Assembly: GCA_012274445.1 (NCBI GenBank)
Contig: JAAROD010000076.1
Coordinates: 868,001 to 932,000 of the forward strand
DNA: 64,000 bases
Direction of reading: 5' to 3'
Origin: Sclerotiophoma versabilis
Taxonomy: Eukaryota > Ascomycota > Dothideomycetes > Pleosporales > Didymellaceae
The first letter of the stretch is position 1, and every line of letters starts with the position of its first letter. A program made the position numbers and the translations under genes. Positions 53,156 to 63,080 of the stretch are shown in pieces. Below the pieces are notes generated by a model. The model was not told the DNA's origin and did no database searches. It worked only from the letters and a program-made list of their open reading frames with translations.

Positions 53156-55808
53156 ATGCCTCGTGGAAGACCTCGAAAACCCGTCTCCCCTTGTCGGTTT
53201 TGCAACACTAGTTTCAAGCGGGCGGAGCATCTAAGGCGGCACGAACGAACCCGTATGTCTGAGTGTACGGAATACCGGATACACTTCTTGTTGACTTGTA
53301 AATAAATAGACACCCAAGAGAAACCGTTTGATTGCAAATGCGGCCAGGCCTTTTCGCGCAAGTAAGGCTTCGCTATGTGAAGTCGACTAGGAACACCGCT
53401 AAAAACTACACAGAGACCTTCTTGTGCGGCATACGAAGCTCTCGCACTCTGATGCCGAGAGACGATGTACCGAGAACATTCAGAGCCCGGTGGTCGAGGA
53501 ACGTCCACTCGAGCAGATAACAGCAGCAAAGACCATGCCGTCGATCGTATCGTGGTCTGCGCGTTCAAACCAACCTGCAAACACTATGGAACGAGCTTCG
53601 TCTAGGGATCGCCTCACGGATGCCGCAACGGATACATCAGTCATTCCACAGGCGTTACCGGAGTTCCTCTCCCTATCATCAGCGCCACTTGATCCCATCT
53701 CTGACGGACAAATCGGCAGTGAGCAACGTAGCTTTTCGACAGACCAGATTATTGTTACAGATCATGTCCAAGATCGATCCAATGGACATGATACGTTACG
53801 ATATCTTGAAGATCCTATGTTCGAGGCACCTAACGAGTTTGGTTTCCTCTGGGATTGGGACCTTGGTGCACAGGACTTCTTGCCGACAGCATTTTTGGAT
53901 TCCGAGCAGCTTCTCGCAAACAGTGGACGGATGGGGCAATATCAGAATAGCCCGAGTACGATGCCATCATCTTTCGCAGGCGGCTCGTCTGAGATATTAG
54001 ATATGATTGCCCCACCGCTATACAAGCGGCTACCACCTCTTGAGCCGGACTTTGAGCTAGCGAATAACGAGAGACTACCAATTCATGACCTTCAATCCGG
54101 CACAACGGCGGGCGCGCAATCCCATCGAATCCCCACTTCACCATGGAACATCTCAATCCAGTCATACAGAAATACTTGCGATGCATTTCTTCCCTTTGCG
54201 CATCTTGTCAATGCCGATTTCTCCTTCCCCACTAGACGCACTCTTTCGCGTTTCCTCGAGGCGTATTTCCAAGAATTCCACCAACATCTACCCTTTCTTC
54301 ACATGCCAACAACAATGGTCGACTCGTTGGCATCTGAACTAGTCCTTGCCATGGCCGCTGTAGGAGCATACTATCGCTTTGAGGATAAGAAAGGTTATGT
54401 CTTGTACCTTGCCTCAAAGGCGATAATCATGCATCGGATCAACGCTCAGCATCGACCCTACGTCGCTCCGAGTTCGTCATCTGCTAGTACGTCGCACTCA
54501 AACCGCAACTTCATCCTTGGAGGCGTAGAGTCAGAGACAAACGGCTCACGGTCCGAAGCTACAGATTCATCCTGTGAAAGTGGCGCAAATCTGCAAACCA
54601 TACAGGCTCTCACAATTATCACGGCTCTGGCATCTTGGTCCGATAAGCGTATGTCTCGAGAAGCCCTTGTACTTGCCAGCCAGCTGGGAATCCTCGTTCG
54701 AGAGGGCGGTATATCGATGGACGATGAAATACCCGAAGGAACTGCGTGGTTGGAATGGATCCATCGCGAACAGCGCCGACGCACTCTTCTCGCCGCCTAC
54801 GTCTTGTTCAACATGCAAAGTATCGCGTTCAACGTCCCACCAACTATTCTAAATCAGGATGTGTATCTATGCTTGCCACATTGCGGTTCTGAATGGGAAG
54901 CAACAAGTGCCTCGCAATTCGCGCGTCTAAGGCACCAGTACGGGCATGACGAGCGATCATTCAGAGGAGCACTTGAAGAGATTCTACATGGTAGAGATGT
55001 TCATGCTATCGGACCGCTCTCTGCTTTTGGGAACTATGTTCTGATGGTTGGTCTGGTTCAGCAGATCTTCCTCGAAAGGCACGTGTTGCGATCGCTGTCC
55101 AGTAAAGCAACGTCTCTGACAATAGACACGCTGAAATCGTACGAGGCGGCTTTCAGATCCTGGCATCATTCATGGGAAGCTACTCATGAGTCTTCGCTTG
55201 ATCCGTCCTCACCAAAGGGACCTCTGGGTTTCGACGCAGCGGCTCTGCTATGGCTTGGTTACATTCGGCTGAATGCTGATGTAGCGTCTCCTTGCGACTT
55301 GATGTCGAAGGATCCGCAGACGATTGCGCGCGCCTTTGCATCTAAAGATGCATTGCGTCTGACCCGCACTCCACACCTTGACCGGGCTGTGCTGCAGTGT
55401 GTTCACGCTTTGAGCAGACCAGTACGAGCTGGCATTCCCTTTGTTGCTCGCTCACTGGCTTCGAAGCGGAGTGTGCAGCACGCGCTCTGCAGTCTTGAAA
55501 GTGCCTATCTGCTCAGTCGATGGCTCGATACCATCGCAGACGTCGTTGCTCAAGACAGCATGCAGGCGTTGCGACATGACGAAAACAGTGTTCTTGGCAT
55601 GGTTGCAAGCTTGATCAAAGAAACAGACCTTGCTGGCACTCTCGAGCGAAGCGACAACGACGCAAGAACTATACGCTATATGGCTGCTACTGTTGTGAGG
55701 CTATGGGCCGGCACTTTTAGTGGCTCACACGTGTTCCACATTATGGATGCCATCGGCGAGGCTCTCACGTTGGCAGCTGACATGCTAGAACAAGCGTTAA
55801 ACACATAA
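53156..55808 (+). CDS. C2H2 transcription factor with fungal-specific transcription factor domain
   Basis: Three exons: 53156-53252, 53310-53361 (only 52 nt) and 53414-55808; introns are 57 and 52 nt; 847 residues. Splicing restores two C2H2 fingers: CRFCNTSFKRAEHLRRHERTH and, after TQEKPFD, CKC..GQAFSRKDLLVRHTKLSH. Their linker (TQEKPF) is classical. The large C-terminal region (about 250-750) is the fungal-specific transcription factor domain (PF04082 type): FLEAYFQEFHQHLPFLHMPT, LVLAMAAVGAYYRF, then EWIHREQRRRTLLAAYVLFN. The middle 150 residues are low in complexity. Such proteins are nuclear regulators of metabolism or development; target genes cannot be read here. The first finger and half of the second sit in two tiny exons, easy to miss in automatic gene calls. 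Confidence 0.88.
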
Positions 55809-55917
55809 CTTCTCAATTCGCAATCTTTGCTCCTCACTACATCGGGATATTGCCGTCAGACACAGGGACGGTGATCGGTTGATATCCATCCACTCCGGAT
55901 CGTCCTATAATCCACAC

Positions 55918-56310
55918 CTAAGCTTCCCACGCATGGAATACCTTCGCAATAATCAACCACTCCCCGTCTTGCTTGAGAAGCGTGTGGTTGTCTGTGTAAT
56001 TAACACCAGCAGCATCCCGCTCCATATCGACCTTTACAACCGCCGTCGTCGGCGTAATTGAGATGACATCGCAGTGGGCCATGATATCGGGGGCCGCTCC
56101 GTGCGTGTCCATGTATGACCAGAGATTACTGATAGGTCCACCGAGCAGAGTGCCGTCAGGAGCGAAGCCGTACATGATAGCGTCTCTATGGAAGGACTTG
56201 GCGACTTGTTCGGAATCGCCCGTTTTGAGTCCTGCTACGTAGTTCTGGACTACCCCGATGACTGCGAGGTGATCGCTGGTGGGAATCACTTTGACGTTTC
56301 TGGTTGACAT
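55918..56310 (-). CDS. NTF2-fold protein, lumazine-binding-like (SnoaL/DUF4440 type)
   Basis: A single exon of 130 residues; start MSTRNVKVIPTSD at 56310. The order helix-helix-strand fits the NTF2-like fold: VIGVVQNYVAGLKTGDSEQV, then SFHRDAIMYGFAPDG, and near the end YTDNHTLLKQDGEWLIIAK. This is closest to the putative lumazine-binding family (PF12893). Members bind or alter small molecules; a precise reaction is unknown. It ends 109 bp from the end of the transcription factor gene, which runs toward it. Its promoter region (56311-56595) borders the pogo element. Confidence 0.8.
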   Translation of the reverse strand: MSTRNVKVIPTSDHLAVIGVVQNYVAGLKTGDSEQVAKSFHRDAIMYGFAPDGTLLGGPISNLWSYMDTHGAAPDIMAHCDVISITPTTAVVKVDMERDAAGVNYTDNHTLLKQDGEWLIIAKVFHAWEA

Positions 56311-56595
56311 GATGGGTGGGTTGCTTCTGGTGTTTGGTCAGGAAATATGGTCCTTGTATACTTGGTGTAGTAGTCCGAAGCTTACGTTTTGAGGTTAAGG
56401 TAGTTACATACAGATAGCCAACATTAGGCGATTACAAGCTTGATTTATATACTTGGCAGGCTGCATTCTGCTCAGGAGTACAGGATTTTTTTTTTGAATC
56501 GCATGACGCTGCGTTTCGTGGCTTCCGGTTATGTCGGCCTGCTTGGTAAATGGCTGCGGGGTAAAAATTCGTTTGTTGTTGAAATTGTTGGGGTA

Positions 56596-56660
56596 CCGTG
56601 CACGGTCACTGGTCGGACCGGTTCACTGGTCGGACCACCCCACCAACTCAACCACCTATA
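56596..56660 (+). repeat. Left terminal inverted repeat of the pogo element, 65 bp
   Basis: Starts CCGTGCACGGTCACTGGTCG and ends CAACCACCTATA. It contains one full and one partial 17-bp unit. The match to the right repeat is exact apart from the missing unit. Confidence 0.93.
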
Positions 56661-56688
56661 TTGAACCCACCCACAACACCACGCCACG

Positions 56689-58587
56689 ATGACTCTAGAG
56701 AGTGCCCTTGAAGAGATAGATAGTTTGGAACCTGGCGCATCTTTTTCGTACCGGAATCTTTCTAGAAAACATAGTGTTGCGCGCACAACGCTGCGTGCAC
56801 ACCACCGCGGTGAGGCAACGTCATATAAGGAGGCATCTAATCATCGACGACTCCTCCACCCACGCGATGAGGCAGAGCTTGTACAATATATTAGAAGACT
56901 TACAGAGAGACACTGCCCACCTACAAGGCAAATAATTATCAATATCGCGACTCCCTTGTGTCGATGGGAGCCATCTGATAGCTGGGTTACCCGACTCCTT
57001 CACCGGAACAACGATACTCTGATCACTGCCTGGACCACCTCTATGGATATCAATCGTCACGACGCTGATAATATTGAAAGATACCAACTCTACTTTCATC
57101 TTCTACACAGCAAAGTAGAGGAGTTTGATGTCCTTCCAGAGAACACGTACAATATGGATGAGAAGGGATTCATGATTGGAGTGCTTAGTAAGAGTAAGAG
57201 AGTCTTTGATAAGATACTACATAAGCAGAGGAGGTTTAAACAAGCTTCCCACGATGGTAATCGGGATTGGATTACTGTGGTTAGCTGTATATGTGCTGAT
57301 GGGACGACTCTCCCCCCAGGGGTCATCTTTTCAGCTGCTGGAAACGAGATCCAAGCCAACTGGGTGAGGGATATCGACCCAGAGAAGCACTCAATTCACT
57401 TCACAGTATCCAAAACAGGTTGGATCAACGACGATTTGGGTATGGCCTGGCTGGAGCAGATCTTTGATCCCTTCACCAAGCCAAAAGCTCAGAGAAGCTA
57501 CAGACTACTGATCCTTGACGGCCACGGCAGCCACGTGACAAGGAGATTCATTGATTACTGTGATCAGCATCGAATTCTACTACTGGTCTTCCCTCCACAC
57601 GCGACTCATACGCTGCAACCCCTGGATGTGGCTTGCTTTAAGCCTCTCAGTCAAAACTACTCCAACCAGCTCCTCCAACACCAATATACCACTGAAGGGC
57701 AGCTCCCAGTCAAGAAGGCAGACTTTGTGAGACTATTCTGGCCTGCTTGGGTTGATACCTTCACTAGTAGGTTGGTGTTGAGTGGGTTTGAGTCCACTGG
57801 TATCAACCCACCAAACCCCGACGTCATACTCGATCGATTCAAGAAGTCAACACCACCACCACCCCTGACGCCTCCAGACCAAACAGAGCCTCAGCCAGCT
57901 CCTTCTAACCCTAATTGGCTGAAGTGTATGTCTCTTTTTAACCGTGCAGTGAAGTATAGGGACATTGAGGCTGCCAACGCAGCTAAGCAACGCATGCATC
58001 AACTCCATGTGCTTAATGAGCTCAAGGATCACGAGATAAGTGGCCTTAGAGAGACTATTGCAAAGAAGAAGAAGCGAGGTAAGAAGAAAGTACTACCACT
58101 GTCACCACGGGACCCTAATATACAAGGGGGAGCAGTATTCTGGGACCCAGCATCTAAATTACGTGCTGATCAACGTCTGATCGATGCTGAGAGGGAGCAG
58201 TTGGCAGAGGAAGCTAGAAAGAAGACTAGGAAGGAAATACAACACCAAACGAAGCTTCTTAAAGAGAAAGAGAAGGCAGATAAGAGAGTAAGGCGGGCAA
58301 AGGAGAAGGAGGAGAAGGCTCAAAAAGATGCCAAGGATGAGGCTGAAAAGGAGGCTCGGAAGGCTGAGAGAGCGCGGGCAAAAGAGCTCAGAGACGCTCA
58401 AAAAGCATCCAAACTGCCTAAACAGGCTAAGAGCAAGGCCTCACAGAAATCACAGTCAAAAGTAACAAAGCGTGGTAGTGATGCAGCGCGGCGTTGTCCA
58501 CAGGTGGTTCATGAGCCATCCCCACCACCCCTAGGTATCGCGACCCGTAGCGGTCGAACCACAAAGCCTACGTACAAATTGAGATAG
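56689..58587 (+). CDS. Pogo-type transposase (CENP-B-like DNA-binding and DDE_1 domains)
   Basis: Intact 632-residue frame; the ATG at 56689 follows the left repeat by 28 bp. Residues 5-60 hold a psq-like helix-turn-helix (SYRNLSRKHSVARTTL) and 60-115 a CENP-B-like HTH. The DDE_1 catalytic core runs from about 145 to 385, with the three acidic residues in NMDEKGF (D157), LLILDGHGSH (D277) and LQPLDVACFKPL (D313); the last spacing is DD35D. GHGSHVTRRFIDYC and VFPPHATHTLQPLD are typical of fungal pogo/Fot1-like enzymes. The C-terminal 150 residues form a long, highly charged Lys/Glu/Ala coiled coil. The protein cuts and rejoins the element at TA sites. Confidence 0.95.
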   Translation: MTLESALEEIDSLEPGASFSYRNLSRKHSVARTTLRAHHRGEATSYKEASNHRRLLHPRDEAELVQYIRRLTERHCPPTRQIIINIATPLCRWEPSDSWVTRLLHRNNDTLITAWTTSMDINRHDADNIERYQLYFHLLHSKVEEFDVLPENTYNMDEKGFMIGVLSKSKRVFDKILHKQRRFKQASHDGNRDWITVVSCICADGTTLPPGVIFSAAGNEIQANWVRDIDPEKHSIHFTVSKTGWINDDLGMAWLEQIFDPFTKPKAQRSYRLLILDGHGSHVTRRFIDYCDQHRILLLVFPPHATHTLQPLDVACFKPLSQNYSNQLLQHQYTTEGQLPVKKADFVRLFWPAWVDTFTSRLVLSGFESTGINPPNPDVILDRFKKSTPPPPLTPPDQTEPQPAPSNPNWLKCMSLFNRAVKYRDIEAANAAKQRMHQLHVLNELKDHEISGLRETIAKKKKRGKKKVLPLSPRDPNIQGGAVFWDPASKLRADQRLIDAEREQLAEEARKKTRKEIQHQTKLLKEKEKADKRVRRAKEKEEKAQKDAKDEAEKEARKAERARAKELRDAQKASKLPKQAKSKASQKSQSKVTKRGSDAARRCPQVVHEPSPPPLGIATRSGRTTKPTYKLR

Positions 58588-58675
58588 CCAAAAGATGCGC
58601 AATAGTTAATAATATATTCTACCAACTTTTTTCGCGATAATAGCTATTGTACGTGGTTAAATAACCTCAATTCTG

Positions 58676-58757
58676 TATAGGTGGTTGAGTTGGTGGGGTG
58701 GTCCGACCAGTGAACCGGTCCGACCAGTGAACCGGTCCGACCAGTGACCGTGCACGG
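58676..58757 (-). repeat. Right terminal inverted repeat of the pogo element, 82 bp
   Basis: Reads as the inverted left repeat plus one more copy of the 17-bp unit. The extra unit most likely arose by slippage within the repeat. Confidence 0.93.
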
Positions 58758-58849
58758 TAGATATGTCATTGGGGCGAGTACCTATGAGTATGCTTGGGGT
58801 AGATATAAGACAGGACCACCCAATATCTACGAGAAACGGCAGATTGGCT

Positions 58850-58858
58850 TATATATAA
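58850..58858 (+). promoter_or_regulatory. TATA box of the Gal80-like gene
   Basis: TATATATAA lies 74 nt before the start codon and 92 bp beyond the transposon end, so the core promoter remains while everything further upstream has been displaced by 2.2 kb. Confidence 0.6.
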
Positions 58859-58931
58859 GCGCCCATCTCCTGTGAGTCCATTCAGTCACTAAAATAAAAT
58901 TTACATCCTTCCGCTTTCCGAATTTCTAAGT

Positions 58932-60077
58932 ATGACCTCCAATTCGCGCAAACAGCCAATCCGTGTCGGGATCATTGGACTCTCTACCAGCGGCGGATGG
59001 GCAGCGACAGCACATCTACCCTATCTTCAAAACACGACCAAGTACAGAGTCACAGCAATATGCAACTCATCACTTCAAACCGGTGAGCAAGCTATTCGAC
59101 AGTACGGATTCGAGTCAGCCAAGGCCTTCGATTCGGTGGAGACAATGTGCGCATCGAACGACATCGAGGTTGACCTTGTTGTATGCGCCGTGGCAGTTTT
59201 CTCGCACTACAACCTCATCAAGCCCGCCATCGAGGCTGGAAAAAATGTATATGTGGAGTGGCCGCTCGGCGTTTCAACGGAGGAGGCTGAGGAGTTGGAG
59301 ACACTGGCAAAAACCAAAGGTGTGCGGACGATCATTGGACTACAGGGCCGTGTCTCTCACATCCAGGCTACTTTACGCGATCTTATCGACAGAGGGAAGA
59401 TTGGCACACCTCTTGTCTCACAAATATCGGGGTCTGCAGTCACGGGAGAGACGGGCACACGGATCGTCAAGCGATACAAGTATTTCAAAAATCGCGAGGC
59501 CGAAGGCGCGAAGGGCCAGGTCATGCTCACCATTTACGCTGGGCATACATTTGACCCCTTGACCCAGCTCTTTGGCGAGCCAACGAGTGTATCATCTCAA
59601 CTCAAGACAACGTGGCCGCGCGTCAGCATTCTCGATGGAGACAAAACAATCGAAACTGACGTGCCAAAGACGGCAGATGACTACGCAGCCATGCAAGGTG
59701 AATTGAGCTCAGGAGTAAAGTATACGTACAACTTCCGCGGCGGCGACGCATTTGCAGAAGGAGAAGGGCTTGTCTGGGACATCATTGGTGACAAGGGCCA
59801 GATCCGTCTCACTGGCAGCTCCATAATGCTCAATCTTGGAGCGGAGGATTACAAGATCAGACTGAAAAACTACGCAACAGGGGACGTCGAGGTCGTAGTA
59901 CCGCACAAGGCGTTGGAGCTACCACTTGCAGCGCAGAATATTGGCCGCCTGTACGAGAATTTTGCAGATGGTAAAACATACCCGACTTTCTCTGACGCAG
60001 TTCAGAGACACAAGTTTATGGATGCAATGTTCGCTTCGGCAGAGGCTCGTGGCCAAGTTCAGGCAGTCCCTAAGTAA
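58932..60077 (+). CDS. Gal80-like oxidoreductase (Gfo/Idh/MocA family)
   Basis: A single exon of 381 residues; start MTSNSRKQPIRVGIIGLSTSG, where the NAD(P)-binding loop stands at 12-22. Enzymes of this family oxidise sugars or reduce related substrates with a catalytic Lys in an E-K-P motif. Here the place reads VEWPLG (109-113): Trp replaces Lys. Yeast Gal80, a relative that binds NADP but serves as a regulator, also departs from E-K-P, so this protein may be non-enzymatic or catalyse differently. The C-terminal beta-sheet domain includes YTYNFRGGDAFAEGEG and IGDKGQIRLTG. The TATA box and leader are intact, but the upstream promoter is separated by the pogo insertion. Confidence 0.85.
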   Translation: MTSNSRKQPIRVGIIGLSTSGGWAATAHLPYLQNTTKYRVTAICNSSLQTGEQAIRQYGFESAKAFDSVETMCASNDIEVDLVVCAVAVFSHYNLIKPAIEAGKNVYVEWPLGVSTEEAEELETLAKTKGVRTIIGLQGRVSHIQATLRDLIDRGKIGTPLVSQISGSAVTGETGTRIVKRYKYFKNREAEGAKGQVMLTIYAGHTFDPLTQLFGEPTSVSSQLKTTWPRVSILDGDKTIETDVPKTADDYAAMQGELSSGVKYTYNFRGGDAFAEGEGLVWDIIGDKGQIRLTGSSIMLNLGAEDYKIRLKNYATGDVEVVVPHKALELPLAAQNIGRLYENFADGKTYPTFSDAVQRHKFMDAMFASAEARGQVQAVPK

Positions 60078-62995
60078 TTTGGGATTTACCGCCGTAAGGA
60101 AAGTAAAGGGATATAAAAGTTACAAACAGATCCGGGTAAGAACGTTAGTGAAAGTGTAATTTAATTTCTTGATCTACCGAGTAGGTAGTCAATATCTATT
60201 AATAGCAAACAATCATACTTTGGCTTACAAACACGAGCTCAGATATCACCTGTACGATCAGTTGATTAGAGAGACAAGCTGCGTTTTCGACATTGATCCT
60301 TTGTTTTCCTGAGCTGGGGGGTTCCCACTCGGTCCTTTTCTTGAACCCTAGAATCGACCCTTTCTACCTGTCAGAGTCTATTATGCGGCTGCTTAAGGTG
60401 ATTAGAAGCGGCTTAATTTTAAAGCCGTTTGCAGTGCCTCAACGGGACAGGCTCAGGGCCACCCAGGATAGCTCACTGGCCTCATGAGTGCGTGTGGTAA
60501 TCGTAGACGATGTACGGGAGCTTAGGTACATCAAATCGGTGGTTCGGGTATTTTGATGGATTAAGTGTCCCGATAAAGCCACATTGGCTTGGCTAGGCTA
60601 AGAGAAGACTTCCAGATCCGAAATTTGTGCTACCAAGATAACAGAACTTAGCTCCTGCGGGGCAAAGGTGATGACGTAGAAGCGCAGCGCGACAGAGTGA
60701 AGCAGCGCACATTCTGCCGGGTGGACGACGTAATGTATGTTGGCACAAACATAATTTTTCATAGTCAGTCGATTAACGTAAACAGTAATGCGGCTACTTG
60801 ACGAGTGCTTGCGTGTCCATCTCCATCACATGTCTTATAGAGGCGCTATTTGACGCGAGTCATTTGGAATAGACACTCCATCTTTGTGGGCCACATAGGC
60901 AACTCTCATTCTGCAAGTGGGCTTGCTATATGACGCCCGATCTCCTCCAGCTCGGCCAGCTTGATTAACTTTGGTGCTGCCCAGCAATGGCACAGAGAGT
61001 CCAGCGTGGCAAACCAAGATAACTCCGCACGGCACATTAAAACACCTTGAATGATGCCAGCCACTTATCAACGACGCTCTTTCAACTCTGTTAGATGCAG
61101 GAAGAGTCTCGCACAACATTTGAAACCTATGCAAAGTGCAGCGAGCGAGCACACCGGAGATTCAACGCAGCAAGTGCTGGTCTCTTGAAATGTTCAAAGC
61201 AGTGATATCAACATTTCGGTATCCGCTCGAACCAAATGAGGAGGAATAAGCCTCGTGAACTATGGATCATTTCAAGGGGTGCTTTGCGGCTACGAGTCAA
61301 GACCAAAATCTTTAATTACTTTAACGGCGGGATTTTGTTTTATGAGTAACACACTTGATCTTAGAAGCTTGTTCTTGCGAAAGATGGAGTGCGACCTTCA
61401 GGGTTCGCGTATCAGTCCAACTCAGGTACCAGTAAACGCCATAGTTAGGCACGTTGAATTGCAGTCCCCACGTTCGTTGATGCTTCAGTTCACCGTTCAA
61501 TTGGGCACGCGCAATCTTACAATTCGCTATTATAATGATGCATTCATTCCCACTAAAGACTCGATGGCACTTGGTGCTTCCGCAGATGCCTGATGGCAGG
61601 GATAGATGGTGCGTTGGAACTGCACTCCTTTGGGTCCTTTGGTGTGCATTGGTCAGTCTATAGCCGATACAAGAGAGGGCTGAGTGCATATCGATGCAGT
61701 AGTATCGACCGTTGCTGATACTAAAGATACAAGACAGTGTTGATGACGTGAATCGTTGAGTTGTTGACCGAGCTGCTGTGGTTGCTGGCCACGTTGTCAT
61801 TGTGAGGTTTAGCCTGATCGTCGGCGTTCCAGATGTCCCGGCACATTGTTTAAGAGTTCTTACCGATTTTGAGTGATGTGGACATCCTGATAAAACCAAG
61901 CTGGACATGATATCTGTCCTAAACCACATCCATATTTGGAACAGAAAACTGCGCCAATATTCTCGCTTCTGCTGTATCTAAGTTGCTAGACGGCGATGTC
62001 TCTACCATATGGAGTTGCGGATTTGCTGCATTGAAGAGGGGTTGAAATGCGATAACAAAGAACAAAGTGGAGAGTGCATCTCACTAGAGCAATAGTCAAC
62101 CAAACGCTTTTGTTCTATCCGCAAACGGTTATTTACACTAACATACCCCACAATTACAACTAAAAGATTCGAACACAACGTGTGAACCGCATGGCTACAT
62201 TTACACATGGTGAAGACGAAGGCGAGTTATTGACACTATTCAAGCATTGAAAAGGATGATCTGCATTTGGCATGTAAGCCTCGTCAAGCCGGAATGGGTA
62301 GTGATAGGCCAAACAGTGTGTTCTACGCCGAGGCAAACAGAAAGATCATCTTGGCACTGACGTATGGTCTTGGTGTTCCTAAGATCTCAAACTTACGGAA
62401 CGGACACATTATGTAGCGGAGCAGATCTTGGAGCAGAGGATGCTGTAGGGTCAGAGTATGATTAGAGCTTATTTTTGTCTATAGGTTTCACTCAATCATA
62501 CTATGGAAGTCAAAATTAACAACTTATCCATCCTGCTGATCCTGGAGTGCTGATGAAGTAGCGCGATAACAAATTTAGGGATGGAGCTCACACAATGCTC
62601 GCAACAAAGAGCAGCGCTCTGTACAAGATCACTTCGGCGTTCACTCTGTTCACTGGCGAGCTTGTGTATGAAGGTAGCTTGGCCAATTTTCTGCATCAGG
62701 ACTAGTCTGCTGCCGGGACAGTGCGATTCCGTTAAGCAACATTTGTCTCGCAGACGTTCTCAATCATCTCAACCACTTCAACTGTGATTTCTGATATGCG
62801 CCCCATGGTCATACCCTCAGTTAGAATGCCGCAATGGGTTAATTGTCGTCGTCTCATCTTTGACCACACCTCTCTCTTTGTCCCATTTGCGCCACCGTCG
62901 ATTTTCCGACATCACGAAGGTCTGGGGAAGACTACGTAGTTTGATCTTTACATGCTTCTTAGCAGATTCTCCATGGAAATAACCCATCTGCCATC
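60078..62995. other. Gene-poor stretch, 2.9 kb
   Basis: Many short frames on both strands, the longest 202 residues on minus at 61321-61929 and 112 residues on + at 61255-61593, overlapping each other and without recognisable domains or splice pattern. No terminal repeats, tRNA or rRNA that I can see. It may hold unrecognised lineage-specific genes, but I do not support any. Confidence 0.4.
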
Positions 62996-63002
62996 TATAA
63001 AT
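62996..63002 (+). promoter_or_regulatory. TATA box of the CAP-protein gene
   Basis: TATAAAT lies 79 nt before the start codon at 63081, at the expected place for a short leader. Confidence 0.55.
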
Positions 63003-63080
63003 GAAAGTAAAAATCCGCATGTTTGTAGACATCACTTCTTACAAACAATCTCAAGCTGTGCATAGCAATAACAAGCCAAG

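Larger units (their letters stand above)
56596..58757 (+). mobile_element. Complete pogo-type (Tc1/mariner) DNA transposon, 2162 bp
   Basis: Terminal inverted repeats enclose one intact transposase gene, and both ends are flanked by TA (56594-56595 and 58758-58759). The left repeat is 65 bp and the right 82 bp; they differ by exactly one 17-bp unit (CACTGGTCGGACCGGTT). The outermost bases CCGTGCACGG are themselves palindromic. There are no stops, frame breaks or RIP-like AT bias, so the insertion is probably recent or has escaped RIP. It lies between the NTF2-fold gene and the Gal80-like gene. Confidence 0.93.

Noticed and set aside
61255..61929. Overlapping frames of 112 (+) and 202 (-) residues
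   Set aside because: They overlap on opposite strands, and neither shows a domain or a signal peptide.
62160..62180. Possible tRNA B box (GTTCGAATC on minus)
   Set aside because: The flanks do not form a T stem or an acceptor stem, and no A box lies at the right distance.
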